Positions 21,863 through 32,568 of a stretch of 64,000 nucleotides of DNA are shown here, piece after piece; positions within the stretch are counted from its first letter, which is position 1, and every line of letters begins with the position of its first letter. The DNA comes from Elymus sibiricus (Eukaryota; Streptophyta; Magnoliopsida; Poales; Poaceae), in NCBI GenBank assembly GCA_039707655.1, contig CM077664.1, forward strand, positions 200,998,195 to 201,062,194. Reading direction: 5' to 3'. Under the pieces are notes generated by a model. It saw only the letters and a list, made by a program, of their open reading frames with translations. It was not told the origin of the DNA and made no database searches. Both the position numbers and the translations under genes were made by a program.

Positions 21863-24800
21863 GGATGATACACCTTCAGCCACTGAATGGGTATTGGACA
21901 GTGGCTGCACGAATCATATGACTGGAGATAGGAATCTCCTCACTGATGCTCCCCTTACTCCGTCTCATCTGAAGCATATCACATACGCTGACAAAGGAAA
22001 AAAGAAAGGTATTGGGTCTAGGTAAGGTTGCTATCTCAAAGGATCGACACATGGAGAAGGTGATGCTTGTCGAGTCCCTTGGATACAACCTCATGTTTGT
22101 CTCAATGCTTTATGATCTTGATATGATTGTCATCTTTAGCAAATATAGATGCATTGTGCTGTTGGAATCTGACAAATCCAAAGTCTTCGAAGGCTTTAGG
22201 AGAGGTGACTTGTATATTGTAGATTTCTCTACAGGTCTAACCTGCAACATGTCTAATGGCAAAAGCTTTGGAATGCTGGCTATGGCATCGACGACTTGGG
22301 CATGCTGGAATGAGGAATTTGAGCACTCTCGTCAAGAAGAAGCACATCATTGGCGTTGAGGGTGTCAAATTCATTAAGGATCACCTCTGTGGTGCTTGTG
22401 AGTCTGGAAAGATGACCAGAGCCAAGCACCCGGCGAAGACAATCATTACCACTACTCGTCCTTTTGAATTACTTCACATGGATTTTGTTTGGTCCTACGC
22501 ATTATTCCACACTAACCAATGCATCGTCTCTCTACGGATTCGTCATTGTTGATGACTACTCTCGCTACACCTGGGTGCACATCATTACCTACAAGACTGA
22601 AGTTCCGAATGTCTTCAGGCGATTCTCCAATCGGGCCATAACGAATTATGGTCTCAAGATCAAGCACATCAGGAGTGACAATGGCACTGAGTTCAAGAAC
22701 ACTGGCCTCGACGACTATCTTGATGAACTTGGTATCACTCATGAGCTCTCTGCTCCCTACACGCCTCAGCAGAATAGAGTCGTGGAGCGCAAGAACAGAA
22801 CCCTCATCGAGATGGCGCGTACTATGCTTGATGAATACAAGACTCCTCGTCACTTCTGGCCTGAGGCAATTGACACTGCCTGCCACATCATCAACCGGGT
22901 ATATCTTCACAAATTCCTCAAGAAGACTTCTTATGAGCTCCTCACTGACAAGAAACCCAATGTGAGTTATTTCAAAGTCTTCGGTGCTAAATGTTGGATT
23001 AGAGATCCTCATCACAGTTCTAAATTTGCACCGAAAGCACATGAAGGTTTTATGCTTGGTTACGGAAAGGACTCGCACACCTACAGAGTCTTCAACTCCT
23101 TCCACCACAAGGTTGTTGAAACTGTAGATGTGCGGTTCGATGAAACTAACGGCTCGCAAAGAGAGCACCTGCCTCCTGTGCTAGATGAAATGCCACCTAA
23201 GGAATCTATCAAACTGATGGGCACTGGTGAAATTATGCCCAGTGAAGAAATAGCTGCTGATGAAGAAGTGGTCATTTCTCGTCGTGAAGAAAATGAACAT
23301 CCTGATGAAAATGATGCTAAGGATTCTGCACGGCAACAACAACAACAACAAGGCCCTCGTCCGGCACATCCACGAGTGGCGAATGAAGTGCAGATTGAGA
23401 AGATCCTCGACAACATCAATGCACCTGGTCCCCTCACTCTCTCAAGAGCTTCACATTTAGCTAACTTTTGTGGGCATTATGCATTTGTCTCTATTTCAGA
23501 GCCCACCAAAGTTGATGAAGCCTTTCTGGAACCTGCATGGATTCAAGCAATGCAAGATGAATTGCGCCAATTCGAGCTCAACAATGTGTGGGAGCTTGTT
23601 AAGCGTCCTGATCCACGCAAGCACAATATCATCGGCACTAAGTGGATCTACCGCAACAAACAAGACGAAAATGGCCAAGTGGTGAGGAATAAGGCCCGTC
23701 TTGTAGCTCAAGGCTACACACAGGTTGAGGGTATTGATTTCAATGAAACGTTTGCACCTGTTGCTAGGCTTGAAGCCATTCGTATATTGCTTGCATATGC
23801 TAACCATCATGATATCCTCTTATCTCAAATGGATGTGAAAAGTGCATTCCTCAATGGTAAGCTTGAGGAAGATGTATATGTTGCTCAACCACCAGGTTTT
23901 GAGGACCCAAAGCATCCTGACAAAGTCTTCAGACTCAACAAGGCTCTATATGGCCTCAAGCAGGACCCTAGGGCTTGGTATGATACACTGAAGGAATTCC
24001 TGAAGAAAAAGGGGTTCAAGCCCGGTTCACTTGACCCTACTCTCTTTACTAAATCTTATGATGGTGAACTGTTCATATGCCAAATATATATTGATGATAT
24101 TATCTTTGGTTGCACTAACAAGAAAAACAATGACGAATTTGCTCATATGATGCAAGAAGAATATTAGATGTTTATGATGGGGGAGTTGAAATTCTTCCTC
24201 GGGCTTCAAATTCGTCAACAACCCAATGGCATCTTCATATCTCAGGAGAAATACCTCAGACACTGCCTGAAGAAATTTGGAATGCAAGATTGCAAAGGCC
24301 TCAAGATACCAATGCCAACAAATGGCCAACTCAACACTGACGAAAATGGTAAAGATTTCGATCAGAAGGTATATCGCTCCATCATTGGTTCACTGCTTTA
24401 CCTATGTGCATCTAGGCCAGATATTATGCTTAGCGTTTGCATGTGTGCCCGCTTTCAAGCGTCATCGAAGGAATCACACCACCAGGCTGTGAAACAAATT
24501 CTTCGATATTTGGCTCACACCCCAACGCTTGGATTATGGTATCCCAAGGGCTCATCGCTTGATCTTGCTGGATATTCCGATTCTGATTATGCTGGTGATC
24601 GTGTGGATCACAAGTCAACATCATGCACATGCCATTTCCTCGGACGATCTCTTGTTTGTTGGTCTTCGAAGAAGCAGAACTGCGTTTCACTTTCCACTGC
24701 CGAGGCTGAGTACATTGCTGCTGGCGCCTGCTGCTCACAGTTACTATGGATGAAGCAAACCCTCAAGGACTATGGCGTCAACGTGAAGAAAGTACCACTC

Positions 24801-25040
24801 TACTGCGACAATGAGAGCGCCATCAAGATCGCCCACAACCCAGTGCAACACTCAAGGACGAAGCATATTGAGATTCGTCACCATTTTCTTCGTGATCATG
24901 TGTTGAAGGGAGACATCGTCATCGACCACGTGAAGACTGAAGACCAGCTTGCAGATATCTTCACAAAGCCCTTGGATGAGAGAAGGTTTTGCATGTTGCG
25001 GTGTGAGCTAAACATCTTAGAATCTTCGAATGTCCTTTGA
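21863..25040 (+). pseudogene. pol region of element C: protease, integrase, RT, RNase H, with lesions
   Basis: Protease motif LDSGCTNHMTG lies near 21890-21920. Frame changes follow around 22020 and 22250-22500. GAG-pre-integrase (WHRRLGHAGMRNL) precedes the integrase core: D in HMDF (about 22480), D in IRSDNGTEF (22677) and E in VVERKNRTL (about 22786). RT carries WQ-type DVKSAFLNG and YIDD at 24087-24098. A TAG at 24165-24167 interrupts the frame, which then continues with GELKFFLGLQI and RNase H (GYSDSDYAGD, STAEAEY, YCDNESAI, SRTKHIEIRHHF) to a stop at 25038-25040. 22464-25040 is otherwise one open frame. Clade assignment was not attempted. Confidence 0.9.
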
Positions 25041-25131
25041 AAAGGACACACATCCTAACGCTTATGCATTCTTGATGACTTTGATGCACAACACACGAAA
25101 TAACGTTTTTCTTCAATCAATGAAGACTAAC
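25041..25131 (+). other. Deletion junction between pol and truncated 3' LTR of element C
   Basis: Only 91 bp separate the pol stop from LTR sequence that corresponds to position 19277 of the 5' LTR. The polypurine tract and the first part of the 3' LTR are missing. Confidence 0.7.
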
Positions 25132-25737
25132 CCTTTGAGGACTGTCATTCCTCCAGACGGTTAGGCGTCATGTTCTGGGCACCCAAGAGTAATTGTGGCG
25201 TGCCGGTGAACAAGTTTGTGAAGGTTTTGGAAGTCTACCTTGAAGACTTACCACGAGTGATTGGGCGAGGTCTAAGTGACCTTAGCTCAAGAGGAATACG
25301 GTGAGGACTAAGTGTTCTCCGAGTTGCGACTCAGCCGCCTCAACCAGACGTACAGTTGATACAGCAACTGGAACTGGTCTACCAAATTTCATTGTCTTCA
25401 TCGAGACAACTTGGTTTCAAATTCCTCACCCTCCCTTACTTTATTCCACTACTGAAGAATTTGTGATCTATCCTCTGACGAATTTGAACTGAAGTATTTG
25501 ATCGTGCTATCGCTTATTTACTCAGTTCATATTCTTCATGCGCGTATGATTGTATGATTGCATGTTCTTCACCCTTATGTATGTTGTTCGCATGTACTCT
25601 GATTCTGTGATGACTTAGTTTTCCATGCGTTTCTATTTCTTCACTCTGATCTTTGTCAAATTCATCAGAGTTTGACGAATTTTTAATAATCTCCCATTCA
25701 CCCCCCCCCCCCCTCTCGGAGATAACCTGCGCTTTCA
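25132..25737 (+). repeat. Element C 3' LTR, 5'-truncated
   Basis: Aligns with 19277-19874. It is 8 bp longer, partly from a longer poly-C run near 25700. The CTTTCA end and the TSD are intact. Confidence 0.9.
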
Positions 25738-26236
25738 AGGAGGAGACCATTGAGCACATCTTGCTCCAATGTGTCTTCGCGCGGGAGGTATGGTTGATCG
25801 TGTGTTCCGCTATGGGCAAGCCCAACTGGTTGCCACGGCCGGATATGGGCTTAGGGGATTGGTGCAACATCACTAACGAGAGTGGATTAGGAGCAAAGGA
25901 TGACCATGCCATCTTCCTTCTGACAATGTGGGAGCTGTGGAAGCACCGAAACGCCATTGTGTTTGACGGCGCATCTCCCTCCATACGCGAGACCATACGG
26001 GGAATCGAAGAGGAGGGACGAACTTGGAGCAAAGCCGGGATCCTTAGAAGAGATGTAGAGCCTCTGTTTGGAGTGCTTATGCGGTGGGTGAATGTGAGCA
26101 GTTAGCCTAGGTTTATTTGGTCTCGTGGAGTTGGTCCGCATGTAACTTTTAACATGTACTAGCCAACGTGGAGGGTCTTCTTCCCCATCTCTTCTTTAAT
26201 ATATAATACGCACACTCGTGCGTATTCGAGAAAAAG
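25738..26236 (+). pseudogene. LINE ORF2 C-terminal remnant, part 2, with 3' end
   Basis: Continues the zf-RVT region (ETIEHILLQCVFAREVW) and the typical tail (MWELWKHRNAIVFDGA) to a stop at about 26103-26105, with no internal stop in this part. A short 3' UTR follows, with AATATATAATACG and an A-rich end near 26229-26236. I could not find the LINE's own target-site duplication. Confidence 0.85.
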
Positions 26237-27054
26237 AAGTTCGTATCATTGATTAAGCATGATGATTGGCGGTTGGCATGAAACTGTTGGGTAGTATTGC
26301 ATGATGCATGGACTTTTTCTTAGCGTGGTGTTTTTCAAGCAATGTTTCTAGAGACTTTGGCCTGCTATTTCGAGGCAAAATGTACCCCAAGTTGCCAGGA
26401 AAACACTTGGGACATGCTACAAGCACAAGAATATGACGCCGAGCTAGCAGTCCATTTTTCTACTAGAACGTGGAGGAATTCCTATGTTCCAGACGCGGGT
26501 TCCCACCAAATGATCACTATAGTAAGCGTTGTGGCCATAACTGGACCCCATGAAGACCATTTCAAGGAATTAACAGACGGATGAGGAGTAACAAACAAGG
26601 TAGAGATCTTTGGAAGGAGGCCAGAAATCTCTCGACAGAGCCAGTGATGTCTGTGAAGGGGACATGCAACGCCTGGCAGGATATAGGTTCCAAGTAAGCT
26701 CCAATTTGGCAGACACTTAAACTAATCCTACTAGTTCCTATAACGTGCAATTGGGCAGGAAACTATGCCCAGCCACTTATATATATATTAGTCTTACTGA
26801 GATCTAGTGACATATATGGTTTTGGACACATCGGTACATCGATAAATAAATAATGCGGCGGATTTAGCCCTGTTCAAGTTTTGGAAGCAAAAAAATGACA
26901 ACATGCATGCTCCATATAGATAATCTATATGGGCAACATGCAGCGATATGTTATGTTAGCTCATACTACTCCATATAACAGTTCCTTGATGTACTTTTAA
27001 CTGTTTTGCTAAGCAAAATCAACCCATGTAGGCCCCATGCATGCATCGTATATA
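26237..27054. other. Unassigned intergenic DNA
   Basis: No coding frame or repeat that I can support. Confidence 0.4.
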
Positions 27055-27226
27055 CTTTCTCCGTTTCTAAATATAAGTCTTTGTAGAGATTTCACTATGA
27101 ACTACATACGAAACAAAATGAGTAAATCTACACTCTAAAATGCATCTATATACATCTGTATGTGGTACATAGTATGTGGTACATAGTGGAATCTCTACAA
27201 AGGCTTATATTTAGGAACGAAGGGAG
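27055..27226. mobile_element. Stowaway (Tc1/Mariner) MITE
   Basis: 172 bp flanked by TA on both sides. Ends CTTTCTCCGTTTCTAAATAT and its inverted match ATATTTAGGAACGAAGGGAG carry the grass Stowaway consensus. It includes a 14-bp tandem duplication (TATGTGGTACATAG) near 27160-27190. Internal sequence is of the Thalos type, by recognition. Confidence 0.92.
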
Positions 27227-27228
27227 TA

Positions 27229-27762
27229 TACTACTACGACAATCAATCGTTCCATTTCGTGCGGCCATGCATGTCGACAGCGTGAAAGATCGTCACCAGA
27301 GTGGCGTCATGCGTGCGCGTCGCCATTGACCAATTAAGTTTTCAGTTCAACAGCGCGCTTTGCTCTGCAATAGTCTTCGGCACGCAGGAGTCAAGCCTGC
27401 AATTGCTTGGTGCCGTGTCGGTGTCACTGGCCTTGACTTGACTCGATTGCTGGCTAGTTCGATGGCGCTACGTTTCGGCATCTTAACCGCTCCAGATCAC
27501 CATTCATGGACAAGAAAGCCATGCATGAAAGCTCATTTGAGCCAAGTGTTACTTAAGTACTAGTACCATGTTTATCCAGATCGATTCCGGTATCCTCTTG
27601 AAAGGACGTGCAAGACTCTTTCAGATCTTGTTTCCTATCGGCAACGGGATTGGATATTTTCTTCCAGTGTGCAAAGCCAGGCCGGCAATGCGCATGCACG
27701 GCCTCTCAAATCATTCAGAGTTTTTAATGGTAATACAACGGGGATTTAAGTTAAGTAGCTCG
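27229..27762. other. Unassigned low-copy-looking DNA, left flank of element D
   Basis: No supported gene. GCTCG at 27758-27762 is the left half of the TSD of element D. Confidence 0.4.
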
Positions 27763-27909
27763 TGTTGAGTATATGTGTTATGTGCATATTGTGTATTGGG
27801 TCCGCCTCCTAGTTCCTTGTATAGTTGAGATCCGTGGCCCACCTTTGTACATCATATATACGTGCCTATGCACGAAGAGCAATACGTCGTGCAATTCACA
27901 TATTCTACA
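27763..27909 (+). repeat. Element D 5' LTR
   Basis: 147 bp, TGTTGAG...TCTACA; one difference from 32111-32257. Confidence 0.95.
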
Positions 27910-27918
27910 TGGTATCAG
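27910..27918 (+). other. Primer-binding site of element D
   Basis: TGGTATCAG follows the LTR with no spacer; it matches the initiator tRNA-Met end for 9 nt, then diverges. Confidence 0.75.
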
Positions 27919-27934
27919 TTTTTTAGGTTTCCTC

Positions 27935-28309
27935 GCTTCCGCCGCCGCCGCCGCGCGTCTCCTCCGCGCCGCCGCCGCCGCCGCCATCCAGCCGCCGCCG
28001 CCGCCGCCGCGCGTCTCCTCCGCGCCGCCGCCGCCATCCAGCCGCCGCCGCCGCCGCCGCGCGTCTCCTCCGCGCCGCCGCCGCCGCCGCCGCTCGCGCG
28101 CCTTCCGCGCCGGCCGCCCCGCTCGATCCCGCCCGATCGCCAGCGCCCCGTCGCTCGCTACCAATCCCGCAAGCGCCAGCACGCCCGCCCTGCGCTCCCG
28201 CCCGCTAGCGCCGCCCTGCACTCCCGCCCGCTAGCGCCAGATCGCCAACTCCCGTCGCCAGCCCCGCCCGATCTCAGCTCCAGCGCCCGCTCTGCCCCGA
28301 TCGTTCCCG
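27935..28309 (+). repeat. GC-rich leader of element D with tandem GCC-rich units
   Basis: A unit containing CGCGTCTCCTCCGCGCC followed by (GCC)n and ATCCAGCC occurs three times between about 27950 and 28095. The remainder to the ATG at 28310 is C-rich and untranslated or untranslatable. Confidence 0.75.
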
Positions 28310-31300
28310 ATGGCATCCGCCCCCCCGGCCGCCGCGGCCGCCGCGGCCTCTCCGTTCCTGGCCTCTCGGCCGTCGTTTCCCCTGGCCGGCGCCGATCCGA
28401 CTGCTGCTATCCCGCCGTCGCCGCCGAACGCGGCGGTATCCGCTGAGCATCACGCAGCCGCGCCATCCATCGCGGGCGTACATGCAGGCATGCATGGCGC
28501 GTTACATGCAGGGGCGTGGCAAAATCCATCCATCGCGGGCGTACATGCAGGCGTGCATGGCGCGTACGGCATACATGGCGCGTGGGCTGCGGCTCCCTCC
28601 AGTGCGTGGACTGCGTACGGCGCCCTGCCCCCGGCCCCGCTGGCGTACGTCGCCGCCCCACCACCGGCGCTCTCCGGCCAGTCCGTCGTCGCCCTGCCGC
28701 CGGCGCCGACTATGCCCGTCGACCCCTTGCTGTCGCGCGGGGCGTTCGACGCGCCCGTTCCCACGTACGGGGCTCCGTCTTCGTACGGGGCTCCCGGGTA
28801 CTGGTGGGGGTCGTCAGCGGGCCAGCACTCGTCCGCTGGAGAGTACCCACCGCCGCTGCCGAGCGGTGGCTACGGCCTCCCCATGGCGTCTCCGTTCCCC
28901 TCGCCGGCCCTGCCGCCGGCGCCCTGGGACCCGGTGCTCCTTCCCGCGCTGCATGCCGCTCCTACGCCGAACAACTACACCGGAGGTGATGATTGGTACA
29001 TGGACACCGGGGCTACGGCTCACATGTTTGCTCATCCTGGTAATCTTGCCTCTTTCACTCCCGTCACCACCGACCGCCGCATCATTGTCGGCGACGGTTC
29101 TACACTCCCTATCACACATGTCGGGCACACTTCTTTTCCTTCTAATTCCATGCCTATTACTTTGTCTAACATACTTGTGTCACCTCATCTTATTAAGAAC
29201 CTTGTTTCCGTTCGTCGTTTAACTCGTGAAAATCCTGTTACTGTTGAATTTGACGAGCTTGGGTTTTGTGTCAAGGACGCTCGAACCAGGATGGTACTTC
29301 ACCGATGTGACAGCCTCGACGAGCTCTATCCGGTGCATTCGCCGTCCACCTCCACCACCGCACCGGTTGCTCTCTCCGCCGGCGTCGATCTCTGGCACGC
29401 TCGTTTGGGTCATCCCAACCCCGTCACACTTCGTCATATTCTTAGGAGTTTCAGTTTCAGTTGCCATAAGATAGAGGATCACACCTGTCATGCCTGTCGT
29501 GTCGGCAAACATGTTCGCCTCCCGTTTAATAACTCCACCACCATAGCTTCTTTTCCTTTTCAGTTGATTCATAGCGATGTGTGGACCTCTCTGGTTCCTA
29601 GTAATTCGGGCTATTTATATTATCTGGTTATCCTTGATGATTATTCTCATTATGTGTGGACTTTTCCTTTGCGCAGAAAGTCGGATGCACTCTCCACTTT
29701 GACGGCTTTTTACTCCTATGTCAGCACGCAGTTTGGGCGTCCCATCCTTGCTCTTCAGACTGACAATGGAAAAGAGTTCGACAACCTTGCTTTCCGCACT
29801 TTTCTGTCGCACCACGGCACAGTTTTTCGCCTCACATGCCCGTATACTTCCCAGCAGAACGGTCGAGCCGAACGCGTCCTTCGCACTCTGAACGACTGCG
29901 TTCGCACGCTCCTGTTCCATGCTAACGTGCCGCCTCGTTTCTGGCCGGACGCACTCGCTACTGCTTCTCTTCTTCTTAACATTCGCCCTTGCCGCCCACG
30001 GTGGAACTATGCACCTCACCATCTTCTCTTCTGTACGCCCCCATCTTATGATGGCTTGCGTATTTTCGGGTGCCTTTGCTATCCTAGCACTGCCGACTCC
30101 GCTCCTCACAAACTCGCACCTCGTTCTGTCGCTTGCATCTTCATCGGCTACCCCTCCAACTCCAAGGGATATCGGTGCTACGATCCCGTCTCCCACCGTG
30201 TGTTCACTTCCCGGCACGTTTACTTTGATGAGCATGTGTTTCCGTTTCACCAGGTACCCCCGGCTGTTCCTCCCGCCACTGGTGACGCAGGCTCCTCGAC
30301 GCCTCTCCCAGGGCGCTCGCGCGCCTCTCTTGACCCGCCCCCTGGCTTTGAGGCGCGCCCCCCGCATGCGGCGCCCCCTCCAGCCGTGGCGCCGGCGCCC
30401 CCGACGTTGGCGCCCGCGGTCCCCCCGGCGCCCGCGGCGCCCCCGGCGCCCCCGGCGCCTGTGGCCGGTCCGGTCACCCGCGCCCGTACGGGCGTTTTTC
30501 GCCCGAGCTCGCGCTACGCCTCGGATGACTACGTCCATGCGGCGTCCACCTCTGAGCCGTCGCCGTTGCCGTCCTCCGTTCGCGCCGCTCTTCGTGACCC
30601 GCTCTGGATGGCTGCGATGCAAGAGGAGTTTGACGCCCTGTTGCGCAACCGGACGTGGCAGCTTGTTCCCCGTCCCCGGCACGCCAACGTGATTACCGGG
30701 AAGTGGGTCTTTAAACACAAGCTCCGTCCTGATGGTACCCTTGATCGCTACAAAGCGCGCTGGGTCGTTCGTGGCTTCCGACAGCGTGCTGGCATCGACT
30801 TCACCGACACCTTCGCTCCGGTCGTCAAGCCCGGCACGATACGCACGGTTCTCCACCTTGCGGTCTCCCGTGCTTGGCCGGTGCACCAGATGGACGTCTC
30901 CAACGCCTTCCTCCATGGTCACCTCGAGGAGCAGGTCTTCTGCCAGCAGCCCACCGGGTTTGTTGACCCGGCGCTTCCCGACCACGTGTGCCTGCTTTCG
31001 CGGTCCTTGTACGGACTCAAGCAGGCTCCGCGCGCTTGGTACCAGCGCATCGCGGCGTTTCTCCACCAGCTTGGGTTCCGCTCTACCCGCTCGGACGCCT
31101 CGCTCTTCGTCTATCATCAGGGCTCTGACACGGCTTACTTGCTGCTCTATGTCGACGACATCATCCTGACGACATGTACGGCTGGTCTCCTCAGTCAGCT
31201 CACGGCTCGTCTTCGCGCTGAGTTCGCCATCAAGGACTTGGGGTCCTTTGCACTACTTCCTCGGTGTCGAGGTGGTGCGCCGTCCGGATGGCTTCTTCCT

Positions 31301-32110
31301 TCATCAGCGGAAGTACGCTCACGAGCTCCTGGAGCGCGCCGGCATGCTTAACTGCAAGCCCGCCGCTACGCCTGTTGATACGAAGGCCAAGCTTTCTGCC
31401 ACGGATGGTTCTCCTGCTTCGGATGCTGCTTTCTATCGGTCTATCGTTGGTGCTCTCCAGTACCTCACTCTGACTCGACCGGAGATCCAGTATGCCGTGC
31501 AGCAGGTGTGTCTTCATATGCATGCTCCTCGAGACGTTCACTGGGCTGCCGTCAAGCGGATTCTCCGCTATATCTGTGGCACTATGGATCTTGGCGTCAC
31601 GCTTCACGCCTCCGCCGACACCGCCCTCACCGCCTATTCCGATGCAGACTGGGCGGGCTGCCCTGACACTCGTCGCTCCACTTCAGGCTATTGTGTCTAC
31701 CTTGGACCCTCACTTATCTCGTGGTCGTCCAAGCGGCAGCCGACGGTCTCTCGTTCTAGTGCTGAGGCTGAGTATCGTGCGGTGGCCAACGCCGTCGCCG
31801 AGTGTTCGTGGCTTCGCCAGCTGCTTCAGGAGCTCTCTTGTTCTGTTGACCGTGCCACGGTGGTCTACTGCGACAACGTCTCGGCGGTCTACCTCTCCGC
31901 TAACCCGGTGCATCATCGACGGACCAAGCATATTGAGTTGGATATTCATTTTGTTCGGGAACAGGTGGCCCTTGGCCATATTCGTGTTTTACACGTCCCT
32001 ACTTCCCAACAATTTGCCGATATCATGACCAAGGGCTTGCCTACGGCGTCATTTGAGGAGTTTCGGTCCAGTCTTTGCGTCAGCCGCGGTGCCGCTTCGA
32101 CTGCGGGGGG
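28310..32110 (+). pseudogene. Element D polyprotein: protease-integrase-RT, frameshift, RNase H
   Basis: ATG at 28310. Residues 1-225 are Pro/Ala/Gly-rich, with a duplicated PSIAGVHAG(M/V)HGA block, where a Copia capsid domain and zinc knuckle would be expected. Protease DTGA starts at residue 232. GAG-pre-integrase is LWHARLGHPN. Integrase triad D423, D485, E521 has the normal 35-residue D-E spacing. RT has YVDD at 947-950. At about 31240-31246 one extra base shifts the frame, just after AIKDLG; the RNase H part (YSDADWAGC, SSAEAEY, YCDNVSA, RRTKHIELDIHF) continues in the next frame from about 31248. That frame has no stop before the 3' LTR and reads through it to 32288. With an otherwise clean frame and near-identical LTRs, the lesion may be very recent. 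Confidence 0.93.
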
Positions 32111-32257
32111 TGTTGAGTATATGTGTTATGTGCATATTGTGTATTGGGTCCGCCTCCTGGTTCCTTGTATAGTTGAGATCCGTGGCCCACCTTTGTACAT
32201 CATATATACGTGCCTATGCACGAAGAGCAATACGTCGTGCAATTCACATATTCTACA
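32111..32257 (+). repeat. Element D 3' LTR
   Basis: 147 bp; preceded by CTGCGGGGGG (polypurine tract); followed by the TSD GCTCG. Confidence 0.95.
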
Positions 32258-32555
32258 GCTCGTACTGAAAACTGCCGGTACTTGGTGATGTCTGACCGCA
32301 TGGCATGGAAATCTTAGGTTTGCTGCTGTGCTGCCTGCTTGAAAACGATCGATCGATCTTGTGCGTAATGTTTTTATATATGTGCCATGTTTGTTTGGCC
32401 AGGTTGGGGAGGGTGGACTGCGTGGACTAACGTCTAGCGAAAGCAAATCCATTTTAGACGGACGCTAGCTAGCAGCAGCACCACCACCAGAGTGAAAAAC
32501 GGAGACATACAGATGGTCATTCCTTCTCTTTCCCATGCAAAACCATTTTATATTG
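32258..32555. other. Unassigned DNA, right flank of element D
   Basis: Apart from short GATC repeats near 32348, nothing recognisable. Confidence 0.4.
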
Positions 32556-32568
32556 ATAGAAGAAGTTT

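Larger units (their letters stand above)
18450..25737 (+). mobile_element. Element C: degraded gag-pol Copia retrotransposon with TSD AGGAG
   Basis: Bounded by TGTAAG...CTTTCA and flanked by AGGAG at 18445-18449 and 25738-25742. It has a complete 5' LTR, a perfect initiator tRNA-Met primer site, gag, protease, integrase, RT and RNase H regions. The 3' LTR has lost about 820 bp of its 5' part together with the polypurine tract. Two in-frame nonsense codons and several frameshifts inactivate it. The LTR sequence is the same family as the LTR of element B. Confidence 0.93.
27763..32257 (+). mobile_element. Element D: compact young Copia retrotransposon, TSD GCTCG, lacking gag capsid domain
   Basis: 4495 bp with 147-bp LTRs (27763-27909, 32111-32257) that differ at one base by my reading (A/G in CCT[A/G]GTT). 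Flanked by GCTCG at 27758-27762 and 32258-32262. The primer site abuts the 5' LTR and a GGGGGG tract abuts the 3' LTR. One polyprotein frame covers protease to RT, and a +1 shift separates RNase H. The capsid domain and CCHC knuckle are not visible. Very GC-rich coding compared with the neighbours. Sequence style matches the Retrofit/Ale-like Copia group, by recognition only. Confidence 0.95.

Noticed and set aside
22512..23168. 218-codon minus-strand frame
   Set aside because: Exact antisense of the element C integrase region; no independent evidence.
29615..31117. 500-codon open frame on the minus strand
   Set aside because: It is antisense to the GC-rich integrase-RT coding of element D; no family motif, and Arg/Gly-rich composition typical of a shadow frame.
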